Source of the DNA: Excoecaria cochinchinensis
Lineage: Eukaryota > Streptophyta > Magnoliopsida > Malpighiales > Euphorbiaceae
Length of the DNA stretch: 64,000 nt
Assembly (NCBI GenBank): GCA_947683425.1
Contig: CANTUQ010000106.1
Span: forward strand, 5,641,001-5,705,000
Direction of reading: 5' to 3'
In this document: positions 39,198-52,846 of the stretch, piece after piece
How the letters are laid out: each line of letters begins with the position of its first letter
How positions within the stretch are numbered: position 1 is the first letter of the stretch
The notes under the pieces: generated by a model
What the model saw: the letters and a program-made list of their open reading frames with translations, nothing else
What the model was told of the DNA's origin: nothing
Database searches by the model: none
Program-made: the position numbers and the translations under genes

Positions 39198-40588
39198 TGT
39201 GACGCGCGCCGAACTCTGGGGGCCTCGAAAACCCCGCTTTTAGGGTATTCAAGAGAGGTTTATGAAACTTGTAAGGAATTACAAGGGCGTCTATTTTGGG
39301 CAACAAGGACGTGTTTTGGAGTCGTCACCCAATAAAATAATGAAAAAGGTCGTCTAGCCTCACTGAGCCTAAACAGCGCATGTGTGTCTATTTTGGGCAA
39401 TTAGAGACATTTTGGACACCTCCTTCCAATAGAACACTGGAAGGATCATCTAATCTCGTAAAGCCTAAGACGATACATATACGTCTATTTTGGGCAAGCC
39501 ATAAATATTTTGGACACTTCCTTCCAATAGAATATTGGAAGGATCATCTAATCTCGTGGAGCCTAAGACTATGCAAATTGGGCCTATTTTGGGCAACAAA
39601 AGATATTTTGGAGACCCCACCCCAATAGGACATTGAGATGGTCCTCTAACCTCGTTGAGCCTAGGACCAGAGAAGGTTCGGGACTTTCCATTTATTCATA
39701 CCTTGATTAAATTATGATTGGATTTTAAAGATAAAATTTCATTCTATTTTCTCATTCATTTTAATGCAATTAGTTAAAGCGCAAGTCAATCATGTAATGA
39801 AAGCGGTAAATAAAAGTAAGATTAAAATAAAGTAAATAAAAATACATTAATTTACAATAAAACTAGGGGCGGAATACAACCCCCACTATAAATGACATGT
39901 AAATTATACATAAAAGGGGGTATTTATTAAGGATGAGGATATTGATCCTCGCATGCATACTTATAGAAAATAATTTTAAAGTGACAATTTTTATTTGGAT
40001 AGAAAAACTAGGACATTGGTTCCATTTTTATTAGAAAAAATTCATTTTAATTAAAATAAATATTTTTGTGATTTTTTTTTAAACGTGCATAAAATAAACA
40101 ATTTTATTAAGAATTACATGGCAAAGTAAATGAAAAAGCCAAATAAATAAAATATTACAAATAATACAAATAAATGGTCAAACCAAATGAACCTCCTAGA
40201 TCTCCCCGTTTGCTCGCGAGAATGCCCAAAAAGGGAAAATGAATATTGGAGTCAAAAATAAATATAAGAAAAAAAATGAATGTTAGTTATTAAATCAAGA
40301 AAATTAATCAATTAAACAAATAAAATGATAAATAATAAACTAAAATAAAATAAGATGACATGAAAGATGACAAATGAATTAAAATGTTAATAAATTAAAA
40401 TAAATGAAAAAAATGTATTATGAATGACAAAACAATTAAATGATATGATTGAAATAAATAAAAAAACATGTTAATGAATTAATACATAAAAATATAATAA
40501 TAATAACAACAACAACAACAACAACAACAACGATAATAACGATAATAATAATAATAATAATAACAATCAAATGAATAATAATAATAAC

Positions 40589-40630
<42 letters not shown>

Positions 40631-40715
40631 AAATGATAATAAAATAATAATAATAATAATAAAGATAAAAAAATGAAAGCAAAACAACAATAATAATAAT
40701 AATTATTATTATTAT

Positions 40716-40772
<57 letters not shown>

Positions 40773-42149
40773 CATATTAAATAAAACAAATATATAAACA
40801 ATTGAATAAATAAATAAATGAAAACAATAAAAATTTACATGTTAATCAATTAAATATGAACAAAAAATAATACAATAAACAAATAAACAAATAAACAAAT
40901 AACCAATAAAAATATGAGATCGGATCCAGCATATTTACCCTTAGAATTCGGATTCAATGGATCCGCAAAATTAGAGATAAAAAAATTGGAAAAATTGAAA
41001 TTTTATTCCAAAAAAGAAAATTTTGTTAAAAAAATAATAATGTAAGAAGATAAAAAAAAATTCTTAAAAATAAAAAATTAATTTCTTTGTCTCAAGGATA
41101 TTTATTGATAAAAGAAATAAAAATATTTTCAAGAACAAAACAATTATTTTTTGCTTGTCTAAAAAATAATTGTTAAAAAAACTTATTTTTTAGAAAATCA
41201 AATGAAAAAATTGGATTTTAAGAACAAACAATTATTTTGTTTGCCCCAAAATCAAATTTTCATCAAAAAATGATTCAATGTGAAATCTTTGAAAAAATAA
41301 TTGAAAAAATAATTAAAAGAAGAAAGTAAGAAAATTGAATTTTTAAGAACATACAATTGCTTTATTTGTCTCAAAAATCAATTTCTCATCAACAAAATTT
41401 CATCTAAAATATTAAGAAGAAATTTTATTGGAAAAAAAGAAGGAGAAGAAGAATTGAAGGAGAAGAACCTTTTTTTCAAGAAGAAAAACAACAACAAATA
41501 AAAAATCTGAATTTTTGGTTTTTTGGTTGCCTCCCTTTTCTCTCTTTCACTTTCTATTTATATGAATAAAAATGAAAACCTAATTAATTAAGAAAATAAA
41601 AAAAAAATTAAATTAGATTATTAATTATTTAAATTTTAAAACTGAAAAAATCATGAAAATCACAAAAAAATAGGGATAAAAAAGTTAGTTTTGGAGAAAA
41701 AATCGCGAAAAATGCCAAAAACACATTTTCGGCAGATTTGGGCTGAAAGGGCGACCGACGGGAGTCGCTGGGCGAGAGACGCCCGTCAGCGGGCGTGCAC
41801 CCCGCTAGCTGGGCGACGCGCGCTGTGCGCACGCAATGCCCATACGTGCTGGGCGACGCATGCTGGCCGCACGCAGCGCCCTGCCAATGGGTGCCCGCGG
41901 GCTGCCGACTGCCGAAATTTTTTTATTTTTTATTTTTTTAAAAAACAAATTTCGACATAAAAAATATAATTTTCCACCCTCTCCTATTTTATTAATTTTA
42001 TTTTTTAATTTTTATTATTAATTTTTTTATCTCTAAAAAGCAAATTTGATAAGGAAATCATAGCTTCCAACCTTTTTGCCTGTGAATATGCGTCTAACTT
42101 CATCATTAGGTAACTCTAATTTGGACTGTGTCAGGACCCAGTATCTACA
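39198..42149 (-). repeat. Tat-2 5' LTR (complete, uninterrupted)
   Basis: 2,952 bp from TGTGACGCG to GTATCTACA, flanked by TSD ATATG (42150-42154; partner 20429-20433). It contains the about 98-bp modules (39280-39670), the CAA/TAA microsatellite (40497-40770), the TATA (about 41560) and the GC-rich U3 block (41735-41915). This copy lacks the CACTA and Harbinger insertions and so defines their empty sites. Confidence 0.95.
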
Positions 42150-42154
42150 ATATG

Positions 42155-42787
42155 TATTTCTAGTCCCAACAAGTGTATATTGTTCTCCACGAAAATTTGC
42201 TTGAGAGAACATTTTAATATCTTGTCGACTTAAGGACTGCCTAAACTAACTAGGACCAACATCATTTACATAGAATTGTTAACTTCCCTCGATATTTTCC
42301 ATGAGAAATTCATCATTTGTATCTTAATTGCCGAGTGCATACGTACGTCGAATAGCTTCTACACTCCCTTCATCTGCTATAATAATTAATTCCACAAAAG
42401 TATAATCATCATATCTCCTTAAATTTTCATATTTCATCTTAGTGTCATAGTTATCTACTAAATCCACCAATGTCCAACATAATAATCCTCGATTGTACAT
42501 TGGACTCTTATATATAATTCTAGACACCACCTCGTTAATACCTAAACCTAATTTAACGTGAATTTTATAGACCAATCAAGAAGAGTTGGCTTATTTTTAA
42601 TTTTCAGTCTTCTTGTAATAGCATTTAGACCAGATATGTCATATTGAAAACATGCCACTCCATAACTTATTTGCCATCTCATGTGTAAATAAAAGTTGGT
42701 ATATGTTGACATATTTGAATTACCTATAAGCCAAAATATGTGATTAATTTTTTCATAATTAGATGTTTTATCCATCAAATAAAGCAA
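42155..42787 (-). pseudogene. Decayed transposase-like fragment (perhaps Mutator type)
   Basis: Two overlapping minus-strand frames (42548-42787, 42324-42575) read RWQISYGVACFQYDISGLNA, then GLGINEVVSRIIYKSPMYN, LLCWTLVDLVDNYDTKM and YENLRRYDDYTFVELI. They are one protein with a frameshift near 42560. The region looks like the N-terminal domain that precedes MULE transposases in many plants; no catalytic motif is visible, so the assignment is tentative. It continues across Tat-2 at 20433. Confidence 0.45.
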
Positions 42788-43210
42788 CCAAAATTGATAT
42801 GTAAATAATAATTTATCTTATTACGTGTTATGAAACAATAATAATAATTCCAAAATTATAAACAGTTAAGCAATTAACAATAATTAAATATAAATTTTTC
42901 ACTATATTTAAATATTATTAATATCGATTCATCTCACTAAATTGTCACTTATTACACAAATAGTCAATATTGAGGTAATCATTGTTTTTGCTAATTATAT
43001 GAAATATTATATTGAATACACTAATATTGTTACACAATATTTTTACACATGCTTGAATTATATAATATTATTAAACAATATTGGTGATGGTACATAATAT
43101 ATTTACATTTTCATTAATACATGCCCATAATTTTTTTGTTATGTTCTAATGAATATAATGTTCGAACCATTTATTATAATTGTACCACTTACAATAATCT
43201 TTCTATTTAA

Positions 43211-43594
43211 CTAGCATTGTATCTTTAATTTTTTTTTAAAAAAATCAAGTCTAACTTTTATTACATTTTTCACAAATATCACATCTAATTGCTCATATTT
43301 TGTTATAACTTTTATTACATTTTTCACAAATATCACATCTAATTGCTCATATTTTGTTATATGCTCACTATTCCAAATTTTCATTTGAGGCTTCAAATAA
43401 AATATTAGTAGTGTTATGCAAAGATCTTCCATCATCTTTGTTTCAATCATTGGATATCCTCTCATTATAATTTTTTGTAATCTTTTATTAATTGTAATAA
43501 TATGATCGAATATTATTTTACCATTTCCAATTCGGCAGCTATACAAATCATCCCATTTTTGGGTGAAGATTTTCCTTGCAATATCACTTATCAT
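43211..43594 (-). pseudogene. Unidentified frame with in-frame 54-bp duplication
   Basis: A 127-codon frame with a basic helical start (ARKIFTQKWDDLYSCRIGNG) and the 18-residue unit ITKYEQLDVIFVKNVIKV repeated twice. I do not recognise the family. Its position next to the MULE-like fragment suggests it is part of the same element, perhaps a transposase C-terminus. Confidence 0.35.
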
Positions 43595-43698
43595 AGCTCT
43601 TAAAGCTAACTAAGTATGTGTATACCATCTATCATATGAAATTAATAAAAATAAATATTATAATAAAATTAAATCTGTACATTTCTTTTATTTATCAT

Positions 43699-44132
43699 TG
43701 ATGGTGAAAAATTATAGCAAATATAATTTATATGGAGGTAATATTAAATAATGGTACCTACCTCTTGCAATGCAAAAACTCATTGCGGAAGCGTCTATAA
43801 GGATCACCGTTTGTTTTTGGTCACTGGTCTGGCTCTTATCCACATGCGGGATAAGAGCAGCCATTCCACAATCTAAAAGCTCCTGAAAGATTAACACAAA
43901 AATAAGCGTGAGTGAGAACGAGAAGTCTTGCGGCGTATACGTTTTCTCGTTACTAAATACTGAGATCTCCCATCTATTTATAGAGATCCTAAAAACTAGA
44001 GACCTAACTTTAGTTTAACTCAGACTCTTTCTGAGATAGAATTTGGTAATCTTAATCAGATTGAATTACTTAATTCTATCTGGATTGGACCTTTATCCAA
44101 ATTAGAGTCATGGGCGTACCCAAACTCTATCA
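43699..44132 (-). repeat. copia-2 3' LTR
   Basis: 434 bp, matching 51111-51544 with about 30 differences by eye (about 7%). On the minus strand it begins TGATAGAGTTTGG and ends CACCATCA. TSD ATCAT at 43694-43698 and 51545-51549. A G-rich polypurine tract (GAGTGGGAGA on the minus strand) lies at 44133-44142. Confidence 0.95.
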
Positions 44133-45239
44133 TCTCCCACTCGCACATGACGAAACGCATTCCAATCATAATCTTCAGTTATACTGGCAGATAGATTGTG
44201 TGACCAGTATACCTCGAGAGTACTGGTGCTATACACCTGTTAGGGATATATAGCGTCTCGAAAAATAAGATCCTCTTCTTCATGTATGCCTAACCCTATA
44301 ATGTCTTCTCACATTCACTGTTTTAACTCATGATCTCATAAAATTATTTTCGTGTTCACTATTATGTTTTTTCTCATAGAAACTATAATAGGCTAGCCAG
44401 TGAACCACGAAACCTTATGAAAGGGATCAAAAGGCTATCTTCCCCTCTTACTATATGCCATCCATCATGATTCAACTCGCTTTTTTAGTTAGATCCTCCA
44501 AGCCTAAACTTGTCCCGGACCTCTTGGAAAGTAACTAAGCTAGCCACATTAAACCATACTTCAGGAATAAGTTAAGGGTTCCAAGGGTCGAAATATAAAT
44601 AGGGTCTCACAATAGGAAAAGTTGAGATCATTAATATTATTAAATTCCCATCCCTTTGGTCACATAAGCACATACGGTATAAAACATGTGTTATGGTGTT
44701 CTTTCCTTCCCTTAAAGGAGCGCATGTCTCATATTTCGATAATGTGTATACCAAACACCATACAGAAGCATAAGGTTACGATGCACCGAAGCACCCAACT
44801 TTAGCCCGCTTACTTAAGAACTACTTCTGGGTTTTTAGACAGAACATGGTAGTTACATATAACTTACCATCGGATTCCACACAATCCTTATTTGGATCTC
44901 AATCCAAAGCATACAACTTTATGTATGTCTTTATCTGGTACCTTAACAGGACACATCTTATAATTTCTGCAAGACGGCACTATTATTTTGAACAGGCTCT
45001 CGAGCATTCTCATATGTTCAAAAATCGCCTCATCTTAGTCTGTGCCAACTCATTGACAAAACTAAGGTAAATACCCTTGTGAGTGGGCTATTTTTCTGTC
45101 CGACATGCTCAATCTCATACAAATAACAGTAAATATTTACACATAAATATTCACACTCATGTATTGCCAACAATGAACTTTGATTATTATTCGTACATAA
45201 TAACATTAAGGGATTATATAAAATATAATATTACCAATT

Positions 45240-48200
45240 AAATTCTACGCAAACCTCGAGATCTAATGTGTTTCTCAAAACACATCTCTCGTTCTAGGTT
45301 TACTCAACGGATCTGCATGCGTAGAAACGTACTGTAAGTTGACATCTCTTGTGCAATAATATCTCTCGTACATTGATACTTAATGTCGATATGCTTAGCT
45401 CTACTATAAGCTATCAACGATTGACTGTCACTAATACCTCTGAGGCAGTTACTCTTAAATGGCTCACAAACCATTTTAGCCAAACTGTATCTTGTACTGC
45501 AGCTGAGGAAGTGACATATTCAACTTCCACTATTGATAGGGCTACTCAGGTTTATTTCTTGCTACTCTAGGAGATGGCACTCTTGCCAAGCAAGAATATG
45601 AAACCTGAAGTGAATTTCCTCTCATCCACATCTCCTGCCCAATCAACATTTCTGTATTTTCTCAATACATATCATTTTCTTAATAATAGAGAGAATAGTC
45701 TGCAGTACCTTTAAGATATATAAGTATCCTTTCAATTGCTTCCAATATGCTTTGCCTGGGTCAGTTGATATCTATTTACCATGCCCACTGCATAGCATAT
45801 ATCATGTCTTGTACACAACTCTGCATACATAAGACTACCCACGACATTGGCATATAGAACGTTCCTCATACGTTCATTTTTTCTAGCATTTTAGGGCACA
45901 CATCTTTGCTAAAAAACTAATTCTTGGCAATGGGGTTATTTATGAGTTTGCAGTTTTGCATATTAAATCATTCAAGGTATTTGTTGATATATTTCTCTCG
46001 AGAAACAAAACAACAACCTTCTCAAACAATCTCTTGAAATCTTAACTTCAAGAATATAATATGTTGACCCATATCCTTTATCTTAAAGTTGGACGATAAA
46101 CAATCTTTGATTTTATTTACGTATTATTTGTCATTTTCAGCTATAAGTATGTCATCTACATACAATACCAAAATGACAAATTCATTTTCAAAGCTTTTAC
46201 TATAAACACAATGATCTTCATCAATCACGTTAAACACATTCGACATGATTGTATGATGAAGTTTCAAGTACCATTGTGTTGAAGACTGTTTAAAGCTATA
46301 GATTGAACTCATCAATCAGCAAACTTTATGTTCGCTGCCCTTTTCGATGGAACCTATAGGTTGTTCCATCCAATTCTTCATTGAGAAAAGTAGTCTTCTC
46401 ATCCATTTGATGAAACTCTAGGTCCAAACTCGCCACTATGGCCAGAATCAACCTTATGTTCATAAATCTTACAACAGATGAGAAAGCCTACTCATAGTTA
46501 ATCTCTTCCTATTGTATGAACCCCTTAGCGACTAGCCGAGTCTTATATATTTCGATACCTCTACCAGCCTTTCAGTTTATTTTAAGAATACATTTATTTT
46601 CAATTTGTGTCCTTCCAGTAGATCAACTAGTTCTCAAACATGGTTTGATCTCAATTATGCCATTTATTTCTTTCATTGCTTTAATCCATTTTCCTAAGAT
46701 GGGCACGAAAAAGACTTTTAAATATTTTATGCTCTTTCTTTATCTTGTGGGGTAACCAAAAGGGCTTCGTTCAAGCCTTTGATTTTAAATCATCGGCATG
46801 GAACATTTATCCTTTTAGATTTTTACAGTTCTGAATCTTGATAAACATGTCTCATATATTCATAGTGATTCACAATGATCCCACTGGGACCATGTTCTGT
46901 ACTCCCACTGGAGTCAGGAATATTATATTCTTTCCTCCCATTGGAGTGAAGAATACTCTCACTAGAATCAGGTCTCGAACATCCGGATCGATGAGAGTAT
47001 AAACCTTCTTCCTCTAACTCCCTCCCACTCATATGGAGTGATCCTGATGGTTCTCATCCTGACTTTTATAGAAAGTGAAATCTTAATTCACTTCGCCCAA
47101 CTTAGGAAATTTATTCTCTAAAAATATGACGACTCGTGATCGGAATTCTGTCACAGTGCCATTTTCTTACTCACTCACAAAAATGTATCCTTTTGATACT
47201 TTAGAATATCTCACATAGATACTCCTTTTACCTCTTGGTCTCAAATTTACCAAATTGAGGTATCATGGACGTAAGTAAAAGTGACAGCTTAGGTCAACTT
47301 ATCGACCAGTCAGCAACTCATAAGTTGTGGAAGTGACAAATTTGGAGGGCATACAATTCAAAAAATATGTGGCAGTCAAAAAAGTATCTCCCCAATAGGA
47401 GATGGAAAAATTTGCCTCTACCATCATAGATCTAACCATATTTAGGAGAGTCTTATTTCTCCTTTCTTCAACACTATTTTGTTGTGGATTTCTAGGGATG
47501 ATGAACAACTGATGTTCAATCCTTTTTCATCACATAAAGCTTTAAATTTATTTGTAAGATATCACTGACCTCTGTCAGTTCTTAAAGCTTTATTCTTACT
47601 GTCTAATTGATTCTCCACTAAACTCATATAAGTCTTGAAGCAACTCATTGCTTCTGACTTGTGAGAAATCAAATAGACATGACCATACCTAGTACAGTCA
47701 TATTTAAATGTGATGAAATAGTAAGCCCCGTGCCTTGCCCTCATATTCATTTGACCACATACGTCAAAATGAACTAACTGCAATGGAAATTTTGGCTCTA
47801 GTACCTCTTTCGAACGATTTTCTCACTAATTTTTCTTTTAAGCAATGCTCACGTGTGGGCAATTCAACCTTATTTAAATCGCCTACTAAACCTTCTTTGA
47901 CTAACCGACTCATTCAGTCTTGTCCAATATGGTTTAATGTAGCATGCCATAATTTCACATTATTCTTATAACAATGTGAAAAATAAGAAATTAAAAGAAA
48001 ATTAGTTTTACTCAAATAGTCATGGTCCACATCCATAACAATAAAATCATTCAGAATATAACTAGAACCATAATATATATCATTCAAGTATAAGCATACA
48101 CTGTTATTCTCAAAATATAAATTGAAAATAAATTTCAATACGCTAAGAACAGAACCTAAATTTCATAACAAAGACATCCCTATCTCTTGTTATATGGTCC

Positions 48201-48350
48201 ATTGGTTCTGAATTTATCACCCACAAATGATGAAATTCAGAAATAGATACATAAATTCCACTCACTCTTGAGTCAGAATAGTGTATCGTTTTAAGCACAA
48301 TGCAATCTCTTGCATAGTGTCCTTTCTGTTGGCAATTGAAATATTTCACT
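45240..48350 (-). pseudogene. copia-2 pol (zinc knuckle, integrase, RT, RNase H), decayed
   Basis: Order on the minus strand: zinc knuckle NCQQKGHYARDC (48300-48340), a pre-integrase segment with WHATLNHIGQD (about 47920), integrase with MQLVHFDVCGQMN (47780) and PRNPQQNSVEERRN (47490), RT with LYVDDILIAEND (about 46130-46160) and RNase H with STVEVEYVTSSAAV (about 45520). This order (integrase before RT) is diagnostic of Ty1/copia. The frame is broken by many stops and shifts. 44143-45239 is the 3' part without further recognisable domains. Confidence 0.9.
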
Positions 48351-48359
48351 CTTGAAAAG

Positions 48360-49090
48360 TTTACCTCCTTTTTGCCTTTGGACCTTTCATGATTCTATTC
48401 CTTTTGCTTTTTAAGCTCTCGAGCCTCTTTCTTATCCCTACTTTTGAAGCTTCTTTTGTTGTTCTAGTTAGAACTCATTCTACCAGAACATGATTGTGCC
48501 ATATGCACTATGGCATTGACCTTAGTAGCTACCAAATGGTCCCTTTTAAGCTCCAAATGATAAACAACATCCTTTTTCGTTGTCCATATGAGTTAGTTGC
48601 ATCTTTATATGCTCTCAACTCTTAGATAAAGAACAGATGACAGTTTAGACCTGCTGCTCGTCAGTCAACTTATGACCAAATTTCACTAAGCTCACTTATT
48701 CTTTTCCATCTCTCTTAGATATTTCCGCCTTGAATAATCAGACTTCTTCTGAAATGTATCAAATTTGATCGTCAATGATTGGAGTTTATTCAGAGTCACA
48801 TCACTGAACTTCTCCTACAAAATGATCCACAGATCCATTGCATTTTAATACTTGCGGAATTGCTTAGTGATATCATCTTCCATCGCACTTAGGAAGATGA
48901 TATGAGCAGTGGAATCCTTATTTTTCCATGCCACATAGGTATCTTGGTCCTGCCTATGACGGGCTGTTGTGCCATCCTCAGGTTCAGCCATAACCGAACT
49001 TGAGGGTTCAAGAGCCTCTTGCTCTTCAAGTACATACTGGATCTTCGTATTTCAAATTTCATGAATTGACTTGGAAGCAGCATCCATTAG
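48360..49090 (-). pseudogene. gag: copia-2 gag, decayed
   Basis: Minus-strand sequence starting with an ATG at about 49085 (MDAAS) and followed by short gag-like stretches (for example YVAWKN-like and FRKY-like) with frameshifts. It leads into the zinc knuckle of the pol entry. Confidence 0.6.
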
Positions 49091-49099
49091 GATTCTCTT

Positions 49100-51097
49100 A
49101 TCTTAAATGGAACAATATTGCATATATTTAAGGGAGATAAGATAACACATGCTATTTATTATGCATCTGAAATAATAACCTAGTAAAATTTTCTATTAGG
49201 CTCAAATTCGAAAAGGTTACTAATAGTATCCAATTACCCTCTAAGTCCTAATGTCCAACTTTACAGGTTAAAATTTCATGCACAATAAATCTGAATTATT
49301 GGATTTCAAGTTCTCAAACTTATGAGGGGATTTTTTTTTTCTATTAAGCATTTACTTAATAAGCATGCAATCATTTTACTCATAAAATGTCGCAAGGCAA
49401 TTAACAATTAAAATAAACTCATTTATTATAAAGTTAAATGCCATTATAATAAGTAAATAAACACATTTATTTAATCAATAAATAAAATCCAATAATCTCA
49501 AAAACAATTAAGAGACTCGTGTCAAATATTAATAGGAAACATAAATCCCATTTAACAAAAATAAACCCCAACTCAAATTGACACTTACGTCAACTATTCT
49601 AAAAGTCCAGATTTTATAAAATATTTTTAGTTATTAGGATTATTTATTTGACCAAATTTATCAATTCATCAAACAACTCATAAGTCAAATGATAAAGTCG
49701 TGCACAATGCACGCTCCGTCCATTTCTCAATACCATCACAGATTTTAGTATTGCTTCTCAACACTTACCTTTTTGGCAACTCTGGCCAAAATTTTATTTT
49801 CATACTCAGACCACCAGTCCAAATGCACTCTTGCATTTGATCTCACACATTTACTTTATGATGCACTAGTGTATCAATGTGATCAGCTCAAATCTTCCTT
49901 CGCATTCTCATATTACTTATTGATTTCACTCTTGCATTTCTCAAAACAACCTATGCATAATTTAAGGAAGACCTAGTGTCCTTATTTAACACTTCTGTAA
50001 CATATTACAGGAAAAATTTATACACTCATGCATAAATACACATAATTGAAGCACATTTCAATCAATAAGTAAGGACAGAACTTCAAAAATTTTTCAAAAT
50101 ATTTTTAAAAAATTTCCGAAAGTAGAAAACACATTTTCTACACCTTTTAATATTTTATTTTGAAATTAAACACATTTAATATCAAAAAATACATAATTTA
50201 TTTTCTTGTCATTAAATAATTTTGAAAGCATGACCAAAAAATCAGAAATAATTTGAAAAAATTATTTGACAAAAATCGAAGCTGAAAAGGAGGTCGGAGA
50301 ACGCCGCACGCGCCAACGAGGGGGAGGAAGACGCACCTTCACGCGCCACACGCGCGTCCTCCCACTTGACCAGAGACGTATCACAACCACAGCATGCCAC
50401 GTGTCAAATTCCTACTGGTCCACCTGGCGCCCATGTGGCACACAGGTACACTCACCGCCACGTGGCATGACACGTGTCATCCACGTGGCGGTGTCTCATT
50501 CGTCCACGTGTCACAAGTGACACGTCAGCACCGATACGTGGCAGACCTCGGTCTTTCAAGTGTCGACCCGTGATTGGGCCACGTGGCATGACCTCAGTCA
50601 TCCATGTGTCACCCTCTGGTTTGTCCACGTGTCCACCCCTCTCATTTGCCACGTGGCATGGCCTCAGCCATCCACGTGGCGCTCAGCCATTGGGCCATGT
50701 CTCAGCGTGATGCATCACTTCTAACACGTGGCGACGCGCGTGTGAGCCACCGCCCACGTGCATGCGCCAAGCGTATGATGGAGCGTGTAGTGCACGCGTC
50801 GCCTTCCCAACCGATTCTGGCGCTCCGTTCCAGCCGGTGGGGGGTTTTCAGGGTCTGTGAATTCAATGGTGAGGTCAAAAATTAAAAATTCCGACTTCTA
50901 GTCTTGCGTTTTGAACACTCGTATTCATCCCCTCGAACCTCAGTGTACACATACATAATTTTTGAGCCGCAATATATACACATATATATTATTAACACAA
51001 AAAACAAATTTATTGTGTTTCATGCATCTTAGATCTAATGATTTTACACATAAAATTTTAGATCTATTTAGCCGCATGCTAGGACGCAAAAACAACG
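49100..51097 (-). other. copia-2 long leader
   Basis: About 2 kb between primer site and gag without a gene, longer than usual in copia elements. The part at 50280-50880 is GC-rich and contains the G-box cluster. Confidence 0.7.
50398..50760. promoter_or_regulatory. Cluster of about eleven G-boxes in copia-2 leader
   Basis: CACGTG occurs about eleven times in 360 bp, mostly as CCACGTGGC or CCACGTGTC, often 10-45 bp apart, together with variants such as TACGTGGC and CATGTGTC. G-boxes/ABREs bind plant bZIP and bHLH factors. Short frames here are by-products of the repeats. Confidence 0.8.
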
Positions 51098-51109
51098 GCT
51101 CTGATACCA
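51098..51109 (-). other. copia-2 primer binding site
   Basis: TGGTATCAGAGC on the minus strand, complementary to initiator tRNA-Met as in most copia elements, one base from the LTR. Confidence 0.95.
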
Positions 51110-51110
51110 A

Positions 51111-51544
51111 TTATGGTGAAAAATTATAGCAAATATAATTTATACAGAGGTAACATTAAATAATGGTACCTACCTCTTGTAGCGCAAAAACTCATTGCGG
51201 AAGCGTCTATAAGAATCACAATTTGTTTTTGGTCACTAGTCTGGCTCTTATCCACATGCGGGATAACAACAGCTATTTCACAATCTAAAAGCTCCTGAAA
51301 GATTAAGACAAAAATAAGCGTGAGTGGGAACGAGCAGTTTTGCGGCGTATACATTTTCTCGTTACCAAATACTGAGATCTCCCATCTATTTATAGAGATC
51401 CTAAAAGCTGGAGACCTAACACTAGTTTAACTCAGACTCTTTTTGAGATAGGATTTGGTAATGTTAATCAGATTGAAATACTTAATTCTATCTGGATTGG
51501 ACCTTTATCCAAATTAGAGTCATGGGCGTACCTAAACTCTATCA
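51111..51544 (-). repeat. copia-2 5' LTR
   Basis: 434 bp with TATA (TCTATAAATAG, minus strand, about 51386-51396). Followed by TSD ATCAT. Confidence 0.95.
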
Positions 51545-51549
51545 ATCAT

Positions 51550-52841
51550 GTTATTTTATCAAATGAAAATTTACCATATTATTTTTTAAGTTTTATATAA
51601 ATATTATAAAAATATCATTACAGCACAAAATAAAATAAAATAAAAACTTTTAAAAAAAATTCATTCTCAAACTTTAATAATAAGATGATATTTTTCGGTC
51701 ATTCAACATTTAAAAATAAAATAAAATACATATAGTAAAAATTTGCAAATATTCAAAAAATTCGTCAAATATAAATTATAGTTTTTATTTTATTCATAAA
51801 AAAAATTCATCAAAATTGTCTAAATTTCAATTATCTCAATTATTTTGTATTTATATTTATATTTTATTTTTTCCAGCAAAAAATTAATGTTGTAGGTATA
51901 TTTTGGACAAAAACTGACTTTACTATCTTCAAACTGATTTTTCCTGGTTCAACCCAATTTTCTTTTCGGTTCAGCCCTATTTTTCTCTAATTCAACCTGT
52001 TTTTTCTCGTTTGATCCAGTTTTAATAACATTGATAATAATTAAAATTTCAATATTATATAAAAAGTAAGTAATAAGAAACAAAAAATATAAACACGGAT
52101 AATATTCATATATTATACTAATATAACGTATCTATTCATATTTTTCAATAATTATCTAAAATTGATAAAAATAACTTATTTCAATAGCTAGTATTTTTGT
52201 GGTCTTCTTTACTTGCTGATTTAAATATAAATTTTACCGATTTCTAAAATTGATACTGGAAAAAATATTGATAACTAAAAATTTTCCTCTTCGAGATGGA
52301 ATTTCGAATGCAATTCCATCACATATATATATAGGCATTATGCATTTTTTTTCAACCGATTCAAGACGATAATTTTCAAAGGAATCTGATAGGATCTAAA
52401 ACCGTAACAATCTGCTGCAGTTTCAATATAAAAACAAATTCGGACCTCATGAATCCCATATTTTGAAATCGCAACCTATTGTTGCGGTTTCTCTCTCACC
52501 CCAACACCCCCAAATATTTTCCAAAATACCCCTATTTTCTAAATAATTTTTTTAAAAAATATTATTTAAAAAAATTTCCACTTTTAATTTGAGGTTTGGG
52601 TTTTGAAAGCCTAATGGCTAATGTGGAGATATAGGCCAATTAAATCGATAATCCATTTTTGGTGGGTTGTACAGGATCAAAGAAGAGAATTCCTGCTAAT
52701 TAACAAAACCATTTCATTTTCATTCCATTCATTAATTGGCCGATGAAAGCTCAATGACCAAAAACTCAAATCAATTTCAGATGTTCATATTGCCTGCTTA
52801 AAGTTGATTCTTCTCCACTTGAAAAGGAAGCAGATTGTTAT
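51550..52841. other. AT-rich intergenic stretch
   Basis: No gene, RNA gene or terminal repeats recognised between copia-2 and the gag-only element. Confidence 0.5.
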
Positions 52842-52846
52842 GTGAA

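Noticed and set aside
44133..45239. Possible extra genes between copia-2 RNase H and 3' LTR
   Set aside because: Only short frames of 60-74 codons without recognisable motifs; more likely decayed 3' untranslated region.
50266..50885. Overlapping frames in the GC-rich copia-2 leader
   Set aside because: Frames follow the repeated CCACGTGG motifs and have no domain; the element's gag starts elsewhere.
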